64,000 nucleotides of DNA from an uncultured Dehalococcoidia bacterium (GTDB taxonomy: Bacteria > Chloroflexota > Dehalococcoidia > Lucifugimonadales > Lucifugimonadaceae): assembly GCA_951812795.1 (NCBI GenBank), contig OX638325.1:310001-374000 (forward strand). The letters are read 5' to 3'. The notes under the pieces are model-generated. The model searched no databases, was not told where the DNA came from, and saw only the letters and a program-made list of their open reading frames with translations. Each line of letters begins with the position of its first letter. Positions within the stretch are counted from its first letter, which is position 1. This document shows, piece after piece, positions 38,249 to 46,381 of the stretch. Made by a program: the position numbers and the translations under genes.

Positions 38249-39007
38249 CTAGTCGTCGATCGCAAAACTGCCCATTGTGACGTTTCCGGTGATTATTAGG
38301 TGAGACGGATCCGAAGTGGCACCCATGCGAGAGCGCTTGTCTTCGGATTCGCCCATCGTGACATCGGTTTCGATGGCAACGCCCCATTCGGATGGAACCC
38401 GTATATTCAATCCGGCCATCGTGAGCGAAACGTCTAAAGTCGCGGGCCGATTCACGATGGATGCATCCCGGAGGTCTAGATTAACGCTGCCCAACGTTAC
38501 ATTCACGGTGCCTCCGGTGAATTCGCTTGAGTCTACCCGTTCGTTCGCCTCACCCAACGTGCAAGAAATGGTAACGGACCCTTCGCTCGTGGTAGTGGTA
38601 TTCGTATCAGTGGTAGTCGAACCTCCGCTGACCTTGCGCTCGCGCCTTCGTGACCGGCGGCGCGAACCACCGAAGATGATTGCCCCGCCGAGAACGATCA
38701 GAATTACGGGCCAATACTGATAGGCGTCCACACCAAGATTGCCAAGCAACAGGAACAGGCCAACTACGATCAGCACTATCGGGAAGAATATCTGCCGGAA
38801 TCTTTTGACTATCAAGGTTCCGATGCCGAACACGATTAAGCCGATCGCGGCGAACCACCCGAAAATCTCTCCGATGTCGATGTTGAGGACATTGAGACTA
38901 TCGAGGAGAAATATCGCTCCTAGTGCGATGACGATCAGGCCGGCAATAATCCGGCCTGATCCGTGTTTTGAACCCATGCGATGCTTCGATTTCAGTTCAT
39001 CGCGCAC
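38249..39007 (-). CDS. LiaF-like membrane protein with C-terminal beta domain
   Basis: The 252-residue protein has four hydrophobic segments in the first 110 residues (IIAGLIVIALGAIFLLDSLNV, FGWFAAIGLIVFGIGTLIV, FFPIVLIVVGLFLLLG, YWPVILIVLGGAIIFGG), then a basic stretch (SRRRSRRRERK) and a soluble repeat-rich beta domain as in LiaF/DUF2154 (GSVNLDLRDASIV, ATLDVSLTMAGLNIRVPSEW). In Firmicutes LiaF is a negative regulator of a cell-envelope stress two-component system; no such kinase is adjacent here. The ORF overlaps the upstream molybdenum-hydroxylase gene by 16 bases, and Met11 is an alternative start. Confidence 0.78.
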   Translation of the reverse strand: MRDELKSKHRMGSKHGSGRIIAGLIVIALGAIFLLDSLNVLNIDIGEIFGWFAAIGLIVFGIGTLIVKRFRQIFFPIVLIVVGLFLLLGNLGVDAYQYWPVILIVLGGAIIFGGSRRRSRRRERKVSGGSTTTDTNTTTTSEGSVTISCTLGEANERVDSSEFTGGTVNVTLGSVNLDLRDASIVNRPATLDVSLTMAGLNIRVPSEWGVAIETDVTMGESEDKRSRMGATSDPSHLIITGNVTMGSFAIDD

Positions 39008-39879
39008 TCGGCCGCGGCGTTGACTGCGCGGGCGGTGTAGACCTGCGTCATGGCTTCGCGGTATTCGGCGGATGCGTGAACATCGTCGTTGAACAGCCCC
39101 GCGATTTCCGCTCCGCCACGTTGCGCGGCGCGGTTGACGACACTCTCGGTAAGTTCCTTGCCAACCAAGATTCGCTCGGCACGTCGAGATCGAACCGCGT
39201 GCGGGCCAGCCCCGGTGATACCGATGCGCGCGGAAGTGCAGATGCCTCCGTCGTCAATTGTCAATGAGGCAGCGACACCGACGATTGCGTAGTGAGATGC
39301 TTTGTTGGCCAATTTCACGTACGCATCTCCGCTACCGGCACCTTGAGCCGGGACGGTTACGCCCGTCAGAATCTCGTTGGGCCGGAGCGCAGTCTCGAGA
39401 TAGCCACGGAAGAATCGGTCGCTCGCGATCGTGCGCTGAGAGCGCGCTGACGCGGCATGGATTTCAAATCCGAGTGCGACTGCGACTGCGGGCAGGTCGC
39501 CTGCGGGATCGGCGTGCGCCAGTGAACCACCGATGGTTCCCCAGTTCCGTACCTGTGTATCGGCAACTTGCGAAGCCGCTTCCGCAATCGAGCAGGCATT
39601 CGAGTTGATGACGTCGGATGTGATCAACTCGTAGTAGGTCGTCATCGATCCGATCGTGATGCTGCCGTCATCATTCGCCGTGATGCCCTTGAGACCCTCG
39701 ACGTTGCGCAGGTCAACGATAGCCTGCGGCGACGCGATTCGAAGCTTCATCATCGGGATCAGCGAATGACCACCGGCCAACACCTTGGCATCGCCGCGAT
39801 ACCTTGAAAGTGCTTGCGATGCCTCACGCACCGTTGAAGGTGCGTGGTATGCGAAAGGATCAGTTACTCCAGTTGTCAT
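38992..39879 (-). CDS. Xanthine dehydrogenase/CO dehydrogenase family FAD-binding subunit (CoxM-like)
   Basis: The 295-residue product has the FAD-binding motifs AKVLAGGHSLIPMMKLRIASP and IGSMTTYYELI, then DTQVRNWGTIGGSLAHADPAGDLPA, the usual second FAD motif. The C-terminal domain matches CO dehydrogenase medium subunits. It is the third gene of an S-L-M operon and abuts the large subunit gene with two bases between. It passes electrons from the iron-sulfur subunit to a quinone or other acceptor. Confidence 0.93.
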   Translation of the reverse strand: MTTGVTDPFAYHAPSTVREASQALSRYRGDAKVLAGGHSLIPMMKLRIASPQAIVDLRNVEGLKGITANDDGSITIGSMTTYYELITSDVINSNACSIAEAASQVADTQVRNWGTIGGSLAHADPAGDLPAVAVALGFEIHAASARSQRTIASDRFFRGYLETALRPNEILTGVTVPAQGAGSGDAYVKLANKASHYAIVGVAASLTIDDGGICTSARIGITGAGPHAVRSRRAERILVGKELTESVVNRAAQRGGAEIAGLFNDDVHASAEYREAMTQVYTARAVNAAAECAMN

Positions 39880-39881
39880 GT

Positions 39882-42281
39882 TCAGTTACCCCTTCTCGCT
39901 GCTGCCGAACGTCGGGCTCGACGTGCCTCTTTTGCGTCCTGAATAGTTCGCCACATCTTCTCCGCGCTCAATGGCATATTCAGGTGAGTCACGCCCAAGT
40001 GCTTGAGCGCGTCAACTGCGGCGTTGACTACCGCGGGCGATGCCGCGATCGTGCCGGTTTCGCCAGCACCTTTGGCACCAAGTGAGTTGACGGTTGTCGG
40101 AGTGACTGTACGACCGGTCTCGAAGTTCGGGAAGTCCTCTGCCGTCGGAACCGCGTAGTCCATCATGCTTCCGGTCATCAACTGACCGTCGTCTGAGTAG
40201 ACCGCGCACTCTTGGAGCGCTTGTCCGACGCCTTGAGCGATGCCGCCATGAACCATGCCGTCGACAATCATCGGGTTGATGACATTGCCGACATCGTCGA
40301 TGGCGACGTACCGAGCGAGCTTCGTCTCGCCGGTCATCTCGTCGATCTCAATGACTGCGACGTGTGTGCCGAACGGCCAGGTGAAGTTCTGCGGGTCGAA
40401 GAAGCTGACAGCTTCTAGGCCGGGTTCAAGCCCATCGGGCAGGTTTTTGGCCCAGTAAGCGCCAAGTGCGACATCACCCCATGGGATTTCGCGCTCTTGG
40501 ATGTCCTCAACGTAGAACGTTCCGTTCTCGAAGGTTACCTGCTTCGCATCGACGCCCATTTCATGGGCCGCAATCTGCTTGGCCTTGTCGATGACCTTGT
40601 CCAGACTCATCATCAGGGCTTCACCACCGACCGCCAATGATCGGCTACCGAAGGTTCCGGTTCCGAACTGGTGCCGTTCAGTGTCGCCGTGTACGACTTC
40701 CACATTCTCCATCGGGATACCGAGGCGCGACGATGTTATCTGGGCCAACGTTGTCTCGTGGCCCTGTCCGTGTGGTGACGTTCCGGTGAAGACGGTCACG
40801 GTTCCCGTCGGGTGGACACGAACCGTGCTCGATTCCCAGAGGCCAGCACCGGCACCCAAAGCGCCGGCAACGGCTGATGGTGCCATTCCGCAGATCTCGA
40901 TGTAGGTCGAGAATCCGACGCCTAGCAACTTGCCTTCACGGCGTGCTGTGCGTTGTTCGGCGCGGAATGCCTGGTAGTCGAATTTATCAAGGGCAGCGGC
41001 TAGCGCGCCTTGGTAGTTTCCAGAGTCGTAGGTGACGCCGATGGGCATGTCGTGACCGCGTTTGAAGGGACGCACGAAGTTGCGACGGCGAACTCCTAGA
41101 ACATCTCGCCCGATCTCGTGGGCGTATCGTTCCATCATTCGCTCGACGACATAGGTTGCCTCCGGGCGTCCTGCGCCACGATAAGCGTCGACGGGGGTCG
41201 TGTTGGTGAATACTCCCTTGACCGTGCACGAGAGGTTCTCGAACTTGTAACACCCGCCAAGCATCAAGCCAAACAAGATGGTCGGGATCGCCGGTGCGAA
41301 GGTCGAAAGGTAACCACCCAGATTCGCGTAGACGTGAACCTTGAGCCCGGTAACGATGCCGTCACTGGTGCCACAAATCTCGGCATCGGCGATGTGGTCG
41401 CGACCGTGAGTGGTGGCGACGTAGTTCTCGGTCCGACTCTCGATCCATTTGACCGGTCGTTCGAGCTGCTTCGCAACGATGCCGCAGATGACTTCTTCAG
41501 CGTATAGATAGAGCTTGCACCCGAAACCTCCGCCGACGTCTGGGGCAACGACCCGAACTTTGTGTTCAGGATGGCCGGTGACGAGGGCAAACAGCAGACG
41601 GACAAGGTGCGGAATCTGGGTTGATGTCCAGATCGTCAACTGGTCGGTCCCGCCGTTGTAGTCGGCCATGATGCCGCGCGCTTCCATGGGGTTAGGGATC
41701 AACCGTTGATTGATGATTCGTTCGGAGACCACAACGTCGGCCTCCGCCGCGGCGGCCTCGTAATCGCCGGCGCCCACTGACCAGTCAAAAGCCAAGTTGC
41801 CGGGCGCATCGTCGTGGACTACTGGTGCACCGTCAGCGGTGGCCTTTTCGGCGTCGGTGACGGCGGCCAAGGGTTCGTAATCTACCTCGACCAATGCAAC
41901 CGCGTCTGAGGCTGCAGCCGGTGAATTTGCTACGACGGCGGCTACTGCGTCACCAACGTAACGAACCTTTTCAATCGCCAACGGGGGGTGCTCCGGCGCC
42001 TTCATTCCGGTGGTCTCTTCATCGAGCAACCAACCGGCGGGTAAGCTGCCGAGTTGTTCGGCGAGGTCTGCGCCGGTGAAAACGGACACCACGCCATCTG
42101 CGTTTGCCGCGGCCGAGACATCGACGCGGTTAATCTTGGCGTGACCGTATGGGCTGCGGACGAGCGCCAAGTGGAGCAGTCCGGGTAGACGAAGATCGTC
42201 GACATATTGGCCTCTACCGGTGATCAGCGCATGATCTTCTACGCGTTTGACCTCCTGGCCAATGAGAGTTTCAGTTGTCAT
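39882..42281 (-). CDS. Molybdopterin-binding large subunit of an aerobic CO dehydrogenase-like (form II) hydroxylase
   Basis: The 799-residue subunit starts with VKRVEDHALITGRGQYVDDL, and has the molybdopterin-cytosine-dinucleotide regions VAPDVGGGFGCK and GAKGAGETGTIAASPAVVNA. The active-site loop reads AYRGAGRPEATY. Known form I CO dehydrogenases have AYRCSFR with a Cu-binding Cys, whereas AYRGAGR marks form II/other hydroxylases with uncertain substrate, so CO oxidation should not be assumed. The second Glu motif (GAKGAGETGT) near residue 730 supplies the catalytic Glu. It sits between small and medium subunit genes. Confidence 0.94.
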   Translation of the reverse strand: MTTETLIGQEVKRVEDHALITGRGQYVDDLRLPGLLHLALVRSPYGHAKINRVDVSAAANADGVVSVFTGADLAEQLGSLPAGWLLDEETTGMKAPEHPPLAIEKVRYVGDAVAAVVANSPAAASDAVALVEVDYEPLAAVTDAEKATADGAPVVHDDAPGNLAFDWSVGAGDYEAAAAEADVVVSERIINQRLIPNPMEARGIMADYNGGTDQLTIWTSTQIPHLVRLLFALVTGHPEHKVRVVAPDVGGGFGCKLYLYAEEVICGIVAKQLERPVKWIESRTENYVATTHGRDHIADAEICGTSDGIVTGLKVHVYANLGGYLSTFAPAIPTILFGLMLGGCYKFENLSCTVKGVFTNTTPVDAYRGAGRPEATYVVERMMERYAHEIGRDVLGVRRRNFVRPFKRGHDMPIGVTYDSGNYQGALAAALDKFDYQAFRAEQRTARREGKLLGVGFSTYIEICGMAPSAVAGALGAGAGLWESSTVRVHPTGTVTVFTGTSPHGQGHETTLAQITSSRLGIPMENVEVVHGDTERHQFGTGTFGSRSLAVGGEALMMSLDKVIDKAKQIAAHEMGVDAKQVTFENGTFYVEDIQEREIPWGDVALGAYWAKNLPDGLEPGLEAVSFFDPQNFTWPFGTHVAVIEIDEMTGETKLARYVAIDDVGNVINPMIVDGMVHGGIAQGVGQALQECAVYSDDGQLMTGSMMDYAVPTAEDFPNFETGRTVTPTTVNSLGAKGAGETGTIAASPAVVNAAVDALKHLGVTHLNMPLSAEKMWRTIQDAKEARRARRSAAARRGN

Positions 42282-42283
42282 TT

Positions 42284-42763
42284 CTACTCACCTCCCGAGA
42301 TTGTGGCTGCGTGTTGAACCGCGGCGACGATGTTGTGGTAGCCGGTGCATCGGCAAAGATTGCCTCGTAGCCCGCTCCGGATTTCTTCTTCAGTTGGTGA
42401 TGGATTGCGTTCCAGAATCTGGACTGCGGTGATCATCATGCCGGGAGTGCAGAATCCGCACTGTAGGCCGTGCTTTTCGCGGAATGCTTCTTGGATCGGA
42501 TGCAACTCGCCATTCGATGCCAATCCCTCGACCGTGGTCACGCTGCATCCGTCGGCTTGGACGGCGAACATGGTGCACGACTTGGTCGCATTTCCATCGA
42601 CGAGAACGGTGCAGGCGCCGCAACTGCTGGTGTCGCAACCCACATGCGTGCCGGTGAGATCTAGCTCGTCTCTTAGCACCTGCGATAGCAACGTCCGTGG
42701 TGGCACTTGCAGGCGGTGCGCCGTCCCGTTGATCGTTATCGTCACTTCTGCATTCATGGACAT
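42284..42763 (-). CDS. [2Fe-2S] small subunit of the molybdenum hydroxylase (CoxS-like)
   Basis: The 159-residue protein has both expected clusters: the plant-type ferredoxin motif [15 protein letters not shown] and the C-terminal four-Cys region [10 protein letters not shown] and [12 protein letters not shown]. It is the first gene of the S-L-M operon. The 70 bases ahead of it are shared with the divergent CoxG-like gene, so one regulatory region may control both. Confidence 0.96.
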   Translation of the reverse strand: MSMNAEVTITINGTAHRLQVPPRTLLSQVLRDELDLTGTHVGCDTSSCGACTVLVDGNATKSCTMFAVQADGCSVTTVEGLASNGELHPIQEAFREKHGLQCGFCTPGMMITAVQILERNPSPTEEEIRSGLRGNLCRCTGYHNIVAAVQHAATISGGE

Positions 42764-42859
42764 CTCCCGAGGGTTAAGATGGACTGTGGAAACTGACGCA
42801 AGTTTATCCGAAAAACTTCGACGCGAATCAGCGTGAGACGATTTCCGAGGGGAAGAATC

Positions 42860-43303
42860 GTGAAAATTAGCGGCGAATTCACTGTCAACGCGCCTCGAGA
42901 CAAGGTTTGGGAAACGCTAAACGACGTTGAAGCGCTAGGTTCGATGATTCCGGGTGCAAAAGGGTTGACGGAGGTAGATCCCGACGAGTACACCGCTTCG
43001 ATGGACCTCGGTATCGGCCCGATACGGACGAGTTTCACGGGCAAAGTGCGGATTTCGGAGCGGGATGAGCCCAACTCGTACAAGCTTCAGGTTGAAGGAA
43101 ATTCACGGCATGGTTGGATGAACGGCACGGGCAAAGTCGAACTTGAGGAAGCATCGCCAAGTACGACATTGATTCGTGCGGACGGCGACCTCAACGTCGG
43201 CGGGATGATCGCACGGGTCGGGCAGCGGATGCTGCCGGGCATCTCGAAGCAGATGATGCAGACGTTCTTCTCGAATGTCGAACGCCACGCCAAGGACGGT
43301 TAG
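42860..43303 (+). CDS. CoxG-like SRPBCC protein
   Basis: The GTG at 42860 ([20 protein letters not shown]) follows GAGGGGAAG and fits known CoxG starts; a longer ORF from 42833 is less likely. The 147-residue product matches the CO dehydrogenase subunit G family with [26 protein letters not shown] and [22 protein letters not shown]. CoxG anchors aerobic CO dehydrogenase to the membrane or assists it. Its position next to the divergent hydroxylase operon supports a matching role here. Confidence 0.9.
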   Translation: MKISGEFTVNAPRDKVWETLNDVEALGSMIPGAKGLTEVDPDEYTASMDLGIGPIRTSFTGKVRISERDEPNSYKLQVEGNSRHGWMNGTGKVELEEASPSTTLIRADGDLNVGGMIARVGQRMLPGISKQMMQTFFSNVERHAKDG

Positions 43304-43305
43304 GT

Positions 43306-43740
43306 TCAGAGTTTGTTGCCGTCGGCGTCGTAGGTGAAGCCCATTTCATCGACGGTTCGACCTGAATCGATGGTGTAGCCGGCGCTTGCAATCTCGAGAC
43401 GATTGCCGTCGGGGTCATCGACGAAAAAGTAGCGCTGTCCGTTTGCACGTTCACCCGGTCCGGAGGTGATCTCGACACCGGCGGCTTTCACGGTTTTGAG
43501 TGCCGCGTCGAGGTCATCGACTTGTAGAGCTACGTGGTAGCCGGCAGGGACTCCATCTCTGGGTTCGATAAGGTGAACCATCGCACCGTCTTCCGCCCGC
43601 GTCCAGACGAGGGGGTTGCCTTCGATCTCGTGGGGAATGACTTGGAGTCCGATGAGGTCGCGGTAAAACGCGATTGAAGGTCCGCGATCGTCGGTTGGGA
43701 TACCGACGTGGTTGATCTTTTCTATTTTGAAGCCGCCCAT
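43306..43740 (-). CDS. VOC family protein (glyoxalase-like)
   Basis: This 144-residue protein starts at Met4 of the longest ORF (GGFKIEKINHVGIPTDDRGPSIAFYRD), and has two beta-alpha-beta-beta-beta repeats with metal-site positions His13-like (NHVGI), MVHLIEP, HVALQV and the last strand NRLEIAS. VOC enzymes include methylmalonyl-CoA epimerase, glyoxalase and ring-cleaving dioxygenases. The early NHVGIPTDD start resembles methylmalonyl-CoA epimerase, but this is not decisive. It lies at the end of a RidA-like operon on the same strand. Confidence 0.82.
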   Translation of the reverse strand: MGGFKIEKINHVGIPTDDRGPSIAFYRDLIGLQVIPHEIEGNPLVWTRAEDGAMVHLIEPRDGVPAGYHVALQVDDLDAALKTVKAAGVEITSGPGERANGQRYFFVDDPDGNRLEIASAGYTIDSGRTVDEMGFTYDADGNKL

Positions 43741-43741
43741 T

Positions 43742-44215
43742 TTATGCACCGTCTTTCAGCTGGACAATGAGTTCGATCTCGACCGCGATGTTATTTGGTA
43801 GGCTGCCCATGCCGACTGCCGATCGGGCGTGCTTGCCGTTGACTTCGCCAAAGACCTCGACCATGAGGTCTGAGAAGCCGTTGATGACGGCGGGTTGCTG
43901 GTCGAAATCGGGTGAACCGTTGACCATTCCGAGGGCCTTGACGCAACGTTCGACTCCATCGAGGCTGCCGATTTCGCGCTGGATTGAGGCAAGTAGCTGG
44001 ATGCCGACGAGTTTTGCGGCCTCGTATCCCTCTTCAACCGAGAGGTCGGCTCCGAGTTTGCCGGTGATCATGTCGGGCGAGCTTCCGCGCCGGGGTCCAT
44101 GTCCCGAGAGAAATAGTAGATTGCCTACCCGTACTGCCGGGACGTAGTTGGCAATCGGGTTTGACGGTGACGAAAGGTCAATGCCGAGTTCTTTGATTCG
44201 AGCTTCAGCTGACAC
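43742..44215 (-). CDS. RidA/YjgF family protein
   Basis: The GTG at 44215 is chosen: it gives MSAEARIKELGIDLSSPSNPIAN, the common start of this RidA subfamily, with GGAG nine bases ahead. The 157-residue product continues YVPAVRVGNLLFLSGHGP, VEEGYEAAKLVGIQLLASI, and SAVGMGSLPNNIAVEIELI. RidA proteins hydrolyse reactive enamines and imines, but the Arg that is catalytic in RidA proper (near the end) is not clearly present here, so it may be a binding-only or other-substrate member. A longer ORF to 44485 runs into a dispersed repeat and is not coding. Confidence 0.85.
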   Translation of the reverse strand: MSAEARIKELGIDLSSPSNPIANYVPAVRVGNLLFLSGHGPRRGSSPDMITGKLGADLSVEEGYEAAKLVGIQLLASIQREIGSLDGVERCVKALGMVNGSPDFDQQPAVINGFSDLMVEVFGEVNGKHARSAVGMGSLPNNIAVEIELIVQLKDGA

Positions 44216-44313
44216 GGTAGGGACTCCATTCTTCAAGTGCGTTGAGAGCTTGCTGGTTAGCGACTCCATGTTAACGCGCGGCAACCGCGCGTTGGGGTGA
44301 TGTGCACAACGTT

Positions 44314-44341
44314 CGTCATTCCGACGAAAGCCGGAATCCAG
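44314..44341 (+). repeat. Dispersed palindromic repeat, copy 1
   Basis: CGTCATTCCG...CCGGAATCCAG is an imperfect palindrome of the REP-like kind found in multiple copies in many genomes. A related element in the opposite orientation is at 46071-46098. It lies in a 370-base non-coding stretch (44216-44585) with no other gene. Confidence 0.75.
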
Positions 44342-44478
44342 AGGGTCAAGGCAACCGAGTGCGAAGCGAGACGCCAAGTCGACTCCCCCTTGGGCATCAA
44401 TCGGGAGGGTTGCGCACAGCACCCGCTTGGGCGTGACGTAGCGTGTTGTCAGTTTATGGGGGTTAAGACGCGTTGAAG

Positions 44479-44513
44479 CCCTCACCCTAACCCTCTCCCA
44501 GAGGGAGAAGGGA
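44479..44513 (+). repeat. Dispersed repeat with CCCTCTCCC hairpin
   Basis: The element CCCTCACCCTAACCCTCTCC followed by CAGAGGGAGAAGGGA is a common type of dispersed repeat. Its CCCTCTCCC/GGGAGAAGGG arms could form a hairpin. It is non-coding and may act as a terminator for the leftward lipoprotein gene beyond 44586. Confidence 0.65.
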
Positions 44514-44585
44514 CAGTCATTGCGGTTTGAGGAGCGTTGCGGTGATGTCGATGATTTTTGTGCAGGTTCCCGGTCGAGGAGGGCA

Positions 44586-45071
44586 CTATGGGAGTTGATT
44601 TAGGACTGCGTTGCAAGCTGCGGTTACTGTGAGACCGTCGTTAGGGTCGATTTCTCCTCCGGCGCCGTCTAGGTGGCCCATTGCCCATTCCGCTGCGTTT
44701 TTCGCGTTGCGCGGCGTGGGGTCCTCCAAGAAAGTTTCGCAGGGGTTGCCTTTGTTGAAACCTTCGAATCTGGTCATGGTCGGTGCCTGTTTGAAGCCTT
44801 CGGCTTGAGTAACCGTGGGTGCTTGCTCAAAGCCTTCGAACTTTTCGGCTGTTGGTGCCTGTTCGAAGCCGTCGAACTGCGTTGTGGTCGGTGCAGCGGC
44901 GATGGTAGGGGCGGATTCGACCGTGGGTGCACGCGCGATGGTGGGGACGGGTCGGAACTCGGGGTTGTAGTCTGCGACTTCGAGGTCTTCGCAAGCCAAC
45001 AATAAGTATCCAAGCCCAAGGATCGAGCAGGCGAGCACGATGAATTTGAACGTTGAGGCCGATTTGGCCAT
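44586..45071 (-). CDS. Lipoprotein with FEGFEQAPT-type repeats
   Basis: From ATG 45071 the protein has a hydrophobic signal ending in YLLLAC (lipobox), then a ~60-residue region of imperfect ten- to twelve-residue repeats (FDGFEQAPTAEK, FEGFEQAPTVTQ, AEGFKQAPTMTR, FEGFNKG) and a C-terminal part CETFLEDPTPRNAKNAAEWAMGH. The repeats suggest a surface-exposed, flexible binding or adhesive region. No family is recognised. TTG 45083 is an alternative start. Confidence 0.7.
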   Translation of the reverse strand: MAKSASTFKFIVLACSILGLGYLLLACEDLEVADYNPEFRPVPTIARAPTVESAPTIAAAPTTTQFDGFEQAPTAEKFEGFEQAPTVTQAEGFKQAPTMTRFEGFNKGNPCETFLEDPTPRNAKNAAEWAMGHLDGAGGEIDPNDGLTVTAACNAVLNQLP

Positions 45072-45116
45072 ATTGATTGCCAATGGTTGAAGTCGAGTTT
45101 CTAAGAAAACAGCGTA

Positions 45117-45926
45117 TCAACTGCGACGCGCATGTGTTCGGAGTTGAACGGTGATGTTCGCACTTCGGTTGCCCCGCACCCGGACGACGTTTGGGTAGCT
45201 TTTGATCAATCGTGCGAACTGGGTGTATCCGAGCCGCTTAACGCTGAAATCGGGCTTCATTTTCCGCATGGTCTGGTACAGCTTCGCGGCGGAGACGGTG
45301 CCGCGTTCGTCAACTGACGCGGCCATGGCTCGGTAAAGAAGCTCCTGAACCTCGGTGCGGACATTTCGGTTCATGCGTTTTCGAGCGACTTTAACAACCG
45401 TTCGTTTGGGTTTACGTCTTGGGTCACGGTCGTAGATCGAACGGATTTCTGGTTCGAGAACTTGGTTGATGGGAATGAATCGGTCGGAATGTCGCTCAAT
45501 TCGGGCGTGGTTGGTAGAGCTGTCGCCAGCGACGATGACACGTTTACCCAGTTCGCGCAACCGATCGTAAAGTGGCAGGAAGTCTTGATCTGAGGAGACG
45601 ACCGCGAACGCGTCGACATCGAGATCTGGGTTGTGGAGAATCTCAATGGCTTCGATGACGATACGGACATCGGCCATATTGTTTCCGGGCACGAAGTTGG
45701 GTTGATGCACCAACTCAACACCCATGTCCCGCATTCCGTTTTGAACCAATTTGATGGCCCGAAACCAGTCGCCGACAGCCCGCTTGAGCACGACGTTACC
45801 GTCCATTTCGAGGATGTCGATCAGATCGTTGATAGATGCGAGATTATTGATGTTCTCGGCATCAATGAGGACGGCGATGTTGGGTTGCGTGGGCGCGGGT
45901 TTCGGGTGGGCTCCGTTGTTATTCAT
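45117..45926 (-). CDS. NYN domain plus LOTUS/OST-HTH protein, paralogue 2
   Basis: The 269-residue protein starts with a NYN (PIN-like, LabA-type) domain: IAVLIDAENINNLASI, NNMADVRIVIEAIE and VVSSDQDFLPLYDRL provide the acidic metal-binding residues of the fold. The C-terminal region (VQELLYRAMAASVDERGTVSAAKLY through KSYPNVVRVRGNRSANITVQL) matches a LOTUS/OST-HTH RNA-binding module. It should bind and perhaps cleave RNA. It is a full-length paralogue of the gene at 47870-48676. A 188-base non-coding gap with the REP-like element precedes it. Confidence 0.8.
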   Translation of the reverse strand: MNNNGAHPKPAPTQPNIAVLIDAENINNLASINDLIDILEMDGNVVLKRAVGDWFRAIKLVQNGMRDMGVELVHQPNFVPGNNMADVRIVIEAIEILHNPDLDVDAFAVVSSDQDFLPLYDRLRELGKRVIVAGDSSTNHARIERHSDRFIPINQVLEPEIRSIYDRDPRRKPKRTVVKVARKRMNRNVRTEVQELLYRAMAASVDERGTVSAAKLYQTMRKMKPDFSVKRLGYTQFARLIKSYPNVVRVRGNRSANITVQLRTHARRS

Positions 45927-46070
45927 ACAGATATTCTAATACATTTATGTCTGAACCGCTGATTGCGTTGATTCATGTAATGGACTGTGATCGCGGGGCG
46001 TGTTTTTGAACTAGGATGCGAAGGATTTGGAAGGATCTGAAGGATGGGAAACGGAAGAATTTTCGACTTG

Positions 46071-46098
46071 CTGGACTCCCGCGTGTGCGGGAATGACG
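46071..46098 (+). repeat. Dispersed palindromic repeat, copy 2
   Basis: CTGGACTCCCGC, GTGT, GCGGGAATGACGGG is related in inverse orientation to the copy at 44314-44341. It lies just right of NYN paralogue 2, in the region ahead of its start. Confidence 0.75.
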
Positions 46099-46114
46099 GG
46101 AGTTGGGATGGGGG

Positions 46115-46153
46115 TTAGCCGATACGGGAGATGTTGGGATTGGTTTCAGTCGT
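46115..46153 (-). repeat. fumC 3'-tail-like sequence, copy D
   Basis: Reads TTETNPNISRIG then TAA, aligning with the fumC end MTEPNPNISASG then TAG; twelve consecutive bases AATCCCAACATC are identical. It forms the last codons of the truncated antitoxin-like ORF and lies upstream of NYN paralogue 2. Confidence 0.8.
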
Positions 46154-46348
46154 CTGTCGTTTGACAGGTCGAGATTTATTCAACGATTTTCGAGCCGCCC
46201 GACGTGCGGCTTTGATCTCGGCCTCGGAGTCGTCGGTTTGAAACAAATCGCCGCGTTCGAAGTGTTCTAGGATTTCGCGTTCTTCGGCATCTAGGTTGGG
46301 GTTGGGTTGGATCATAGAGAAGGGGTCTAGGCCGTGCCAAATTTGCAA
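46115..46348 (-). CDS. Small antitoxin-like ORF, probably truncated, flanked by fumC-tail-like sequences
   Basis: The ORF of 77 codons begins at TTG (46348) or, more likely, ATG 46315. It contains LDAEEREILEHFERGDLF and EIKAARRAARKSLNKSRPV, a pattern like the N-terminal half of CopG-type (ribbon-helix-helix) antitoxins. The DNA-binding C-terminal part is missing, replaced by TTETNPNISRIG. Its start also overlaps a fumC-tail-like stretch (LDPFSMIQPNPN), so the first Met coincides with the Met of that tail. It is best read as a chimera or truncated antitoxin; no toxin gene is adjacent. Confidence 0.5.
   Translation of the reverse strand: MQIWHGLDPFSMIQPNPNLDAEEREILEHFERGDLFQTDDSEAEIKAARRAARKSLNKSRPVKRQTTETNPNISRIG
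46295..46330 (-). repeat. fumC 3'-tail-like sequence, copy C
   Basis: Reads LDPFSMIQPNPN, matching fumC LDPFSMTEPNPN at ten of twelve residues, then continues into LDAEEREILE of the antitoxin-like ORF instead of the ISASG end. Confidence 0.75.
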
Positions 46349-46381
46349 CTGCGTGGAAAATTCGCGGCAGATATTACCCGA

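Noticed and set aside
39882..42281. True aerobic carbon monoxide dehydrogenase
   Set aside because: The active loop AYRGAGR lacks the Cys of form I enzymes, so CO oxidation is not claimed.
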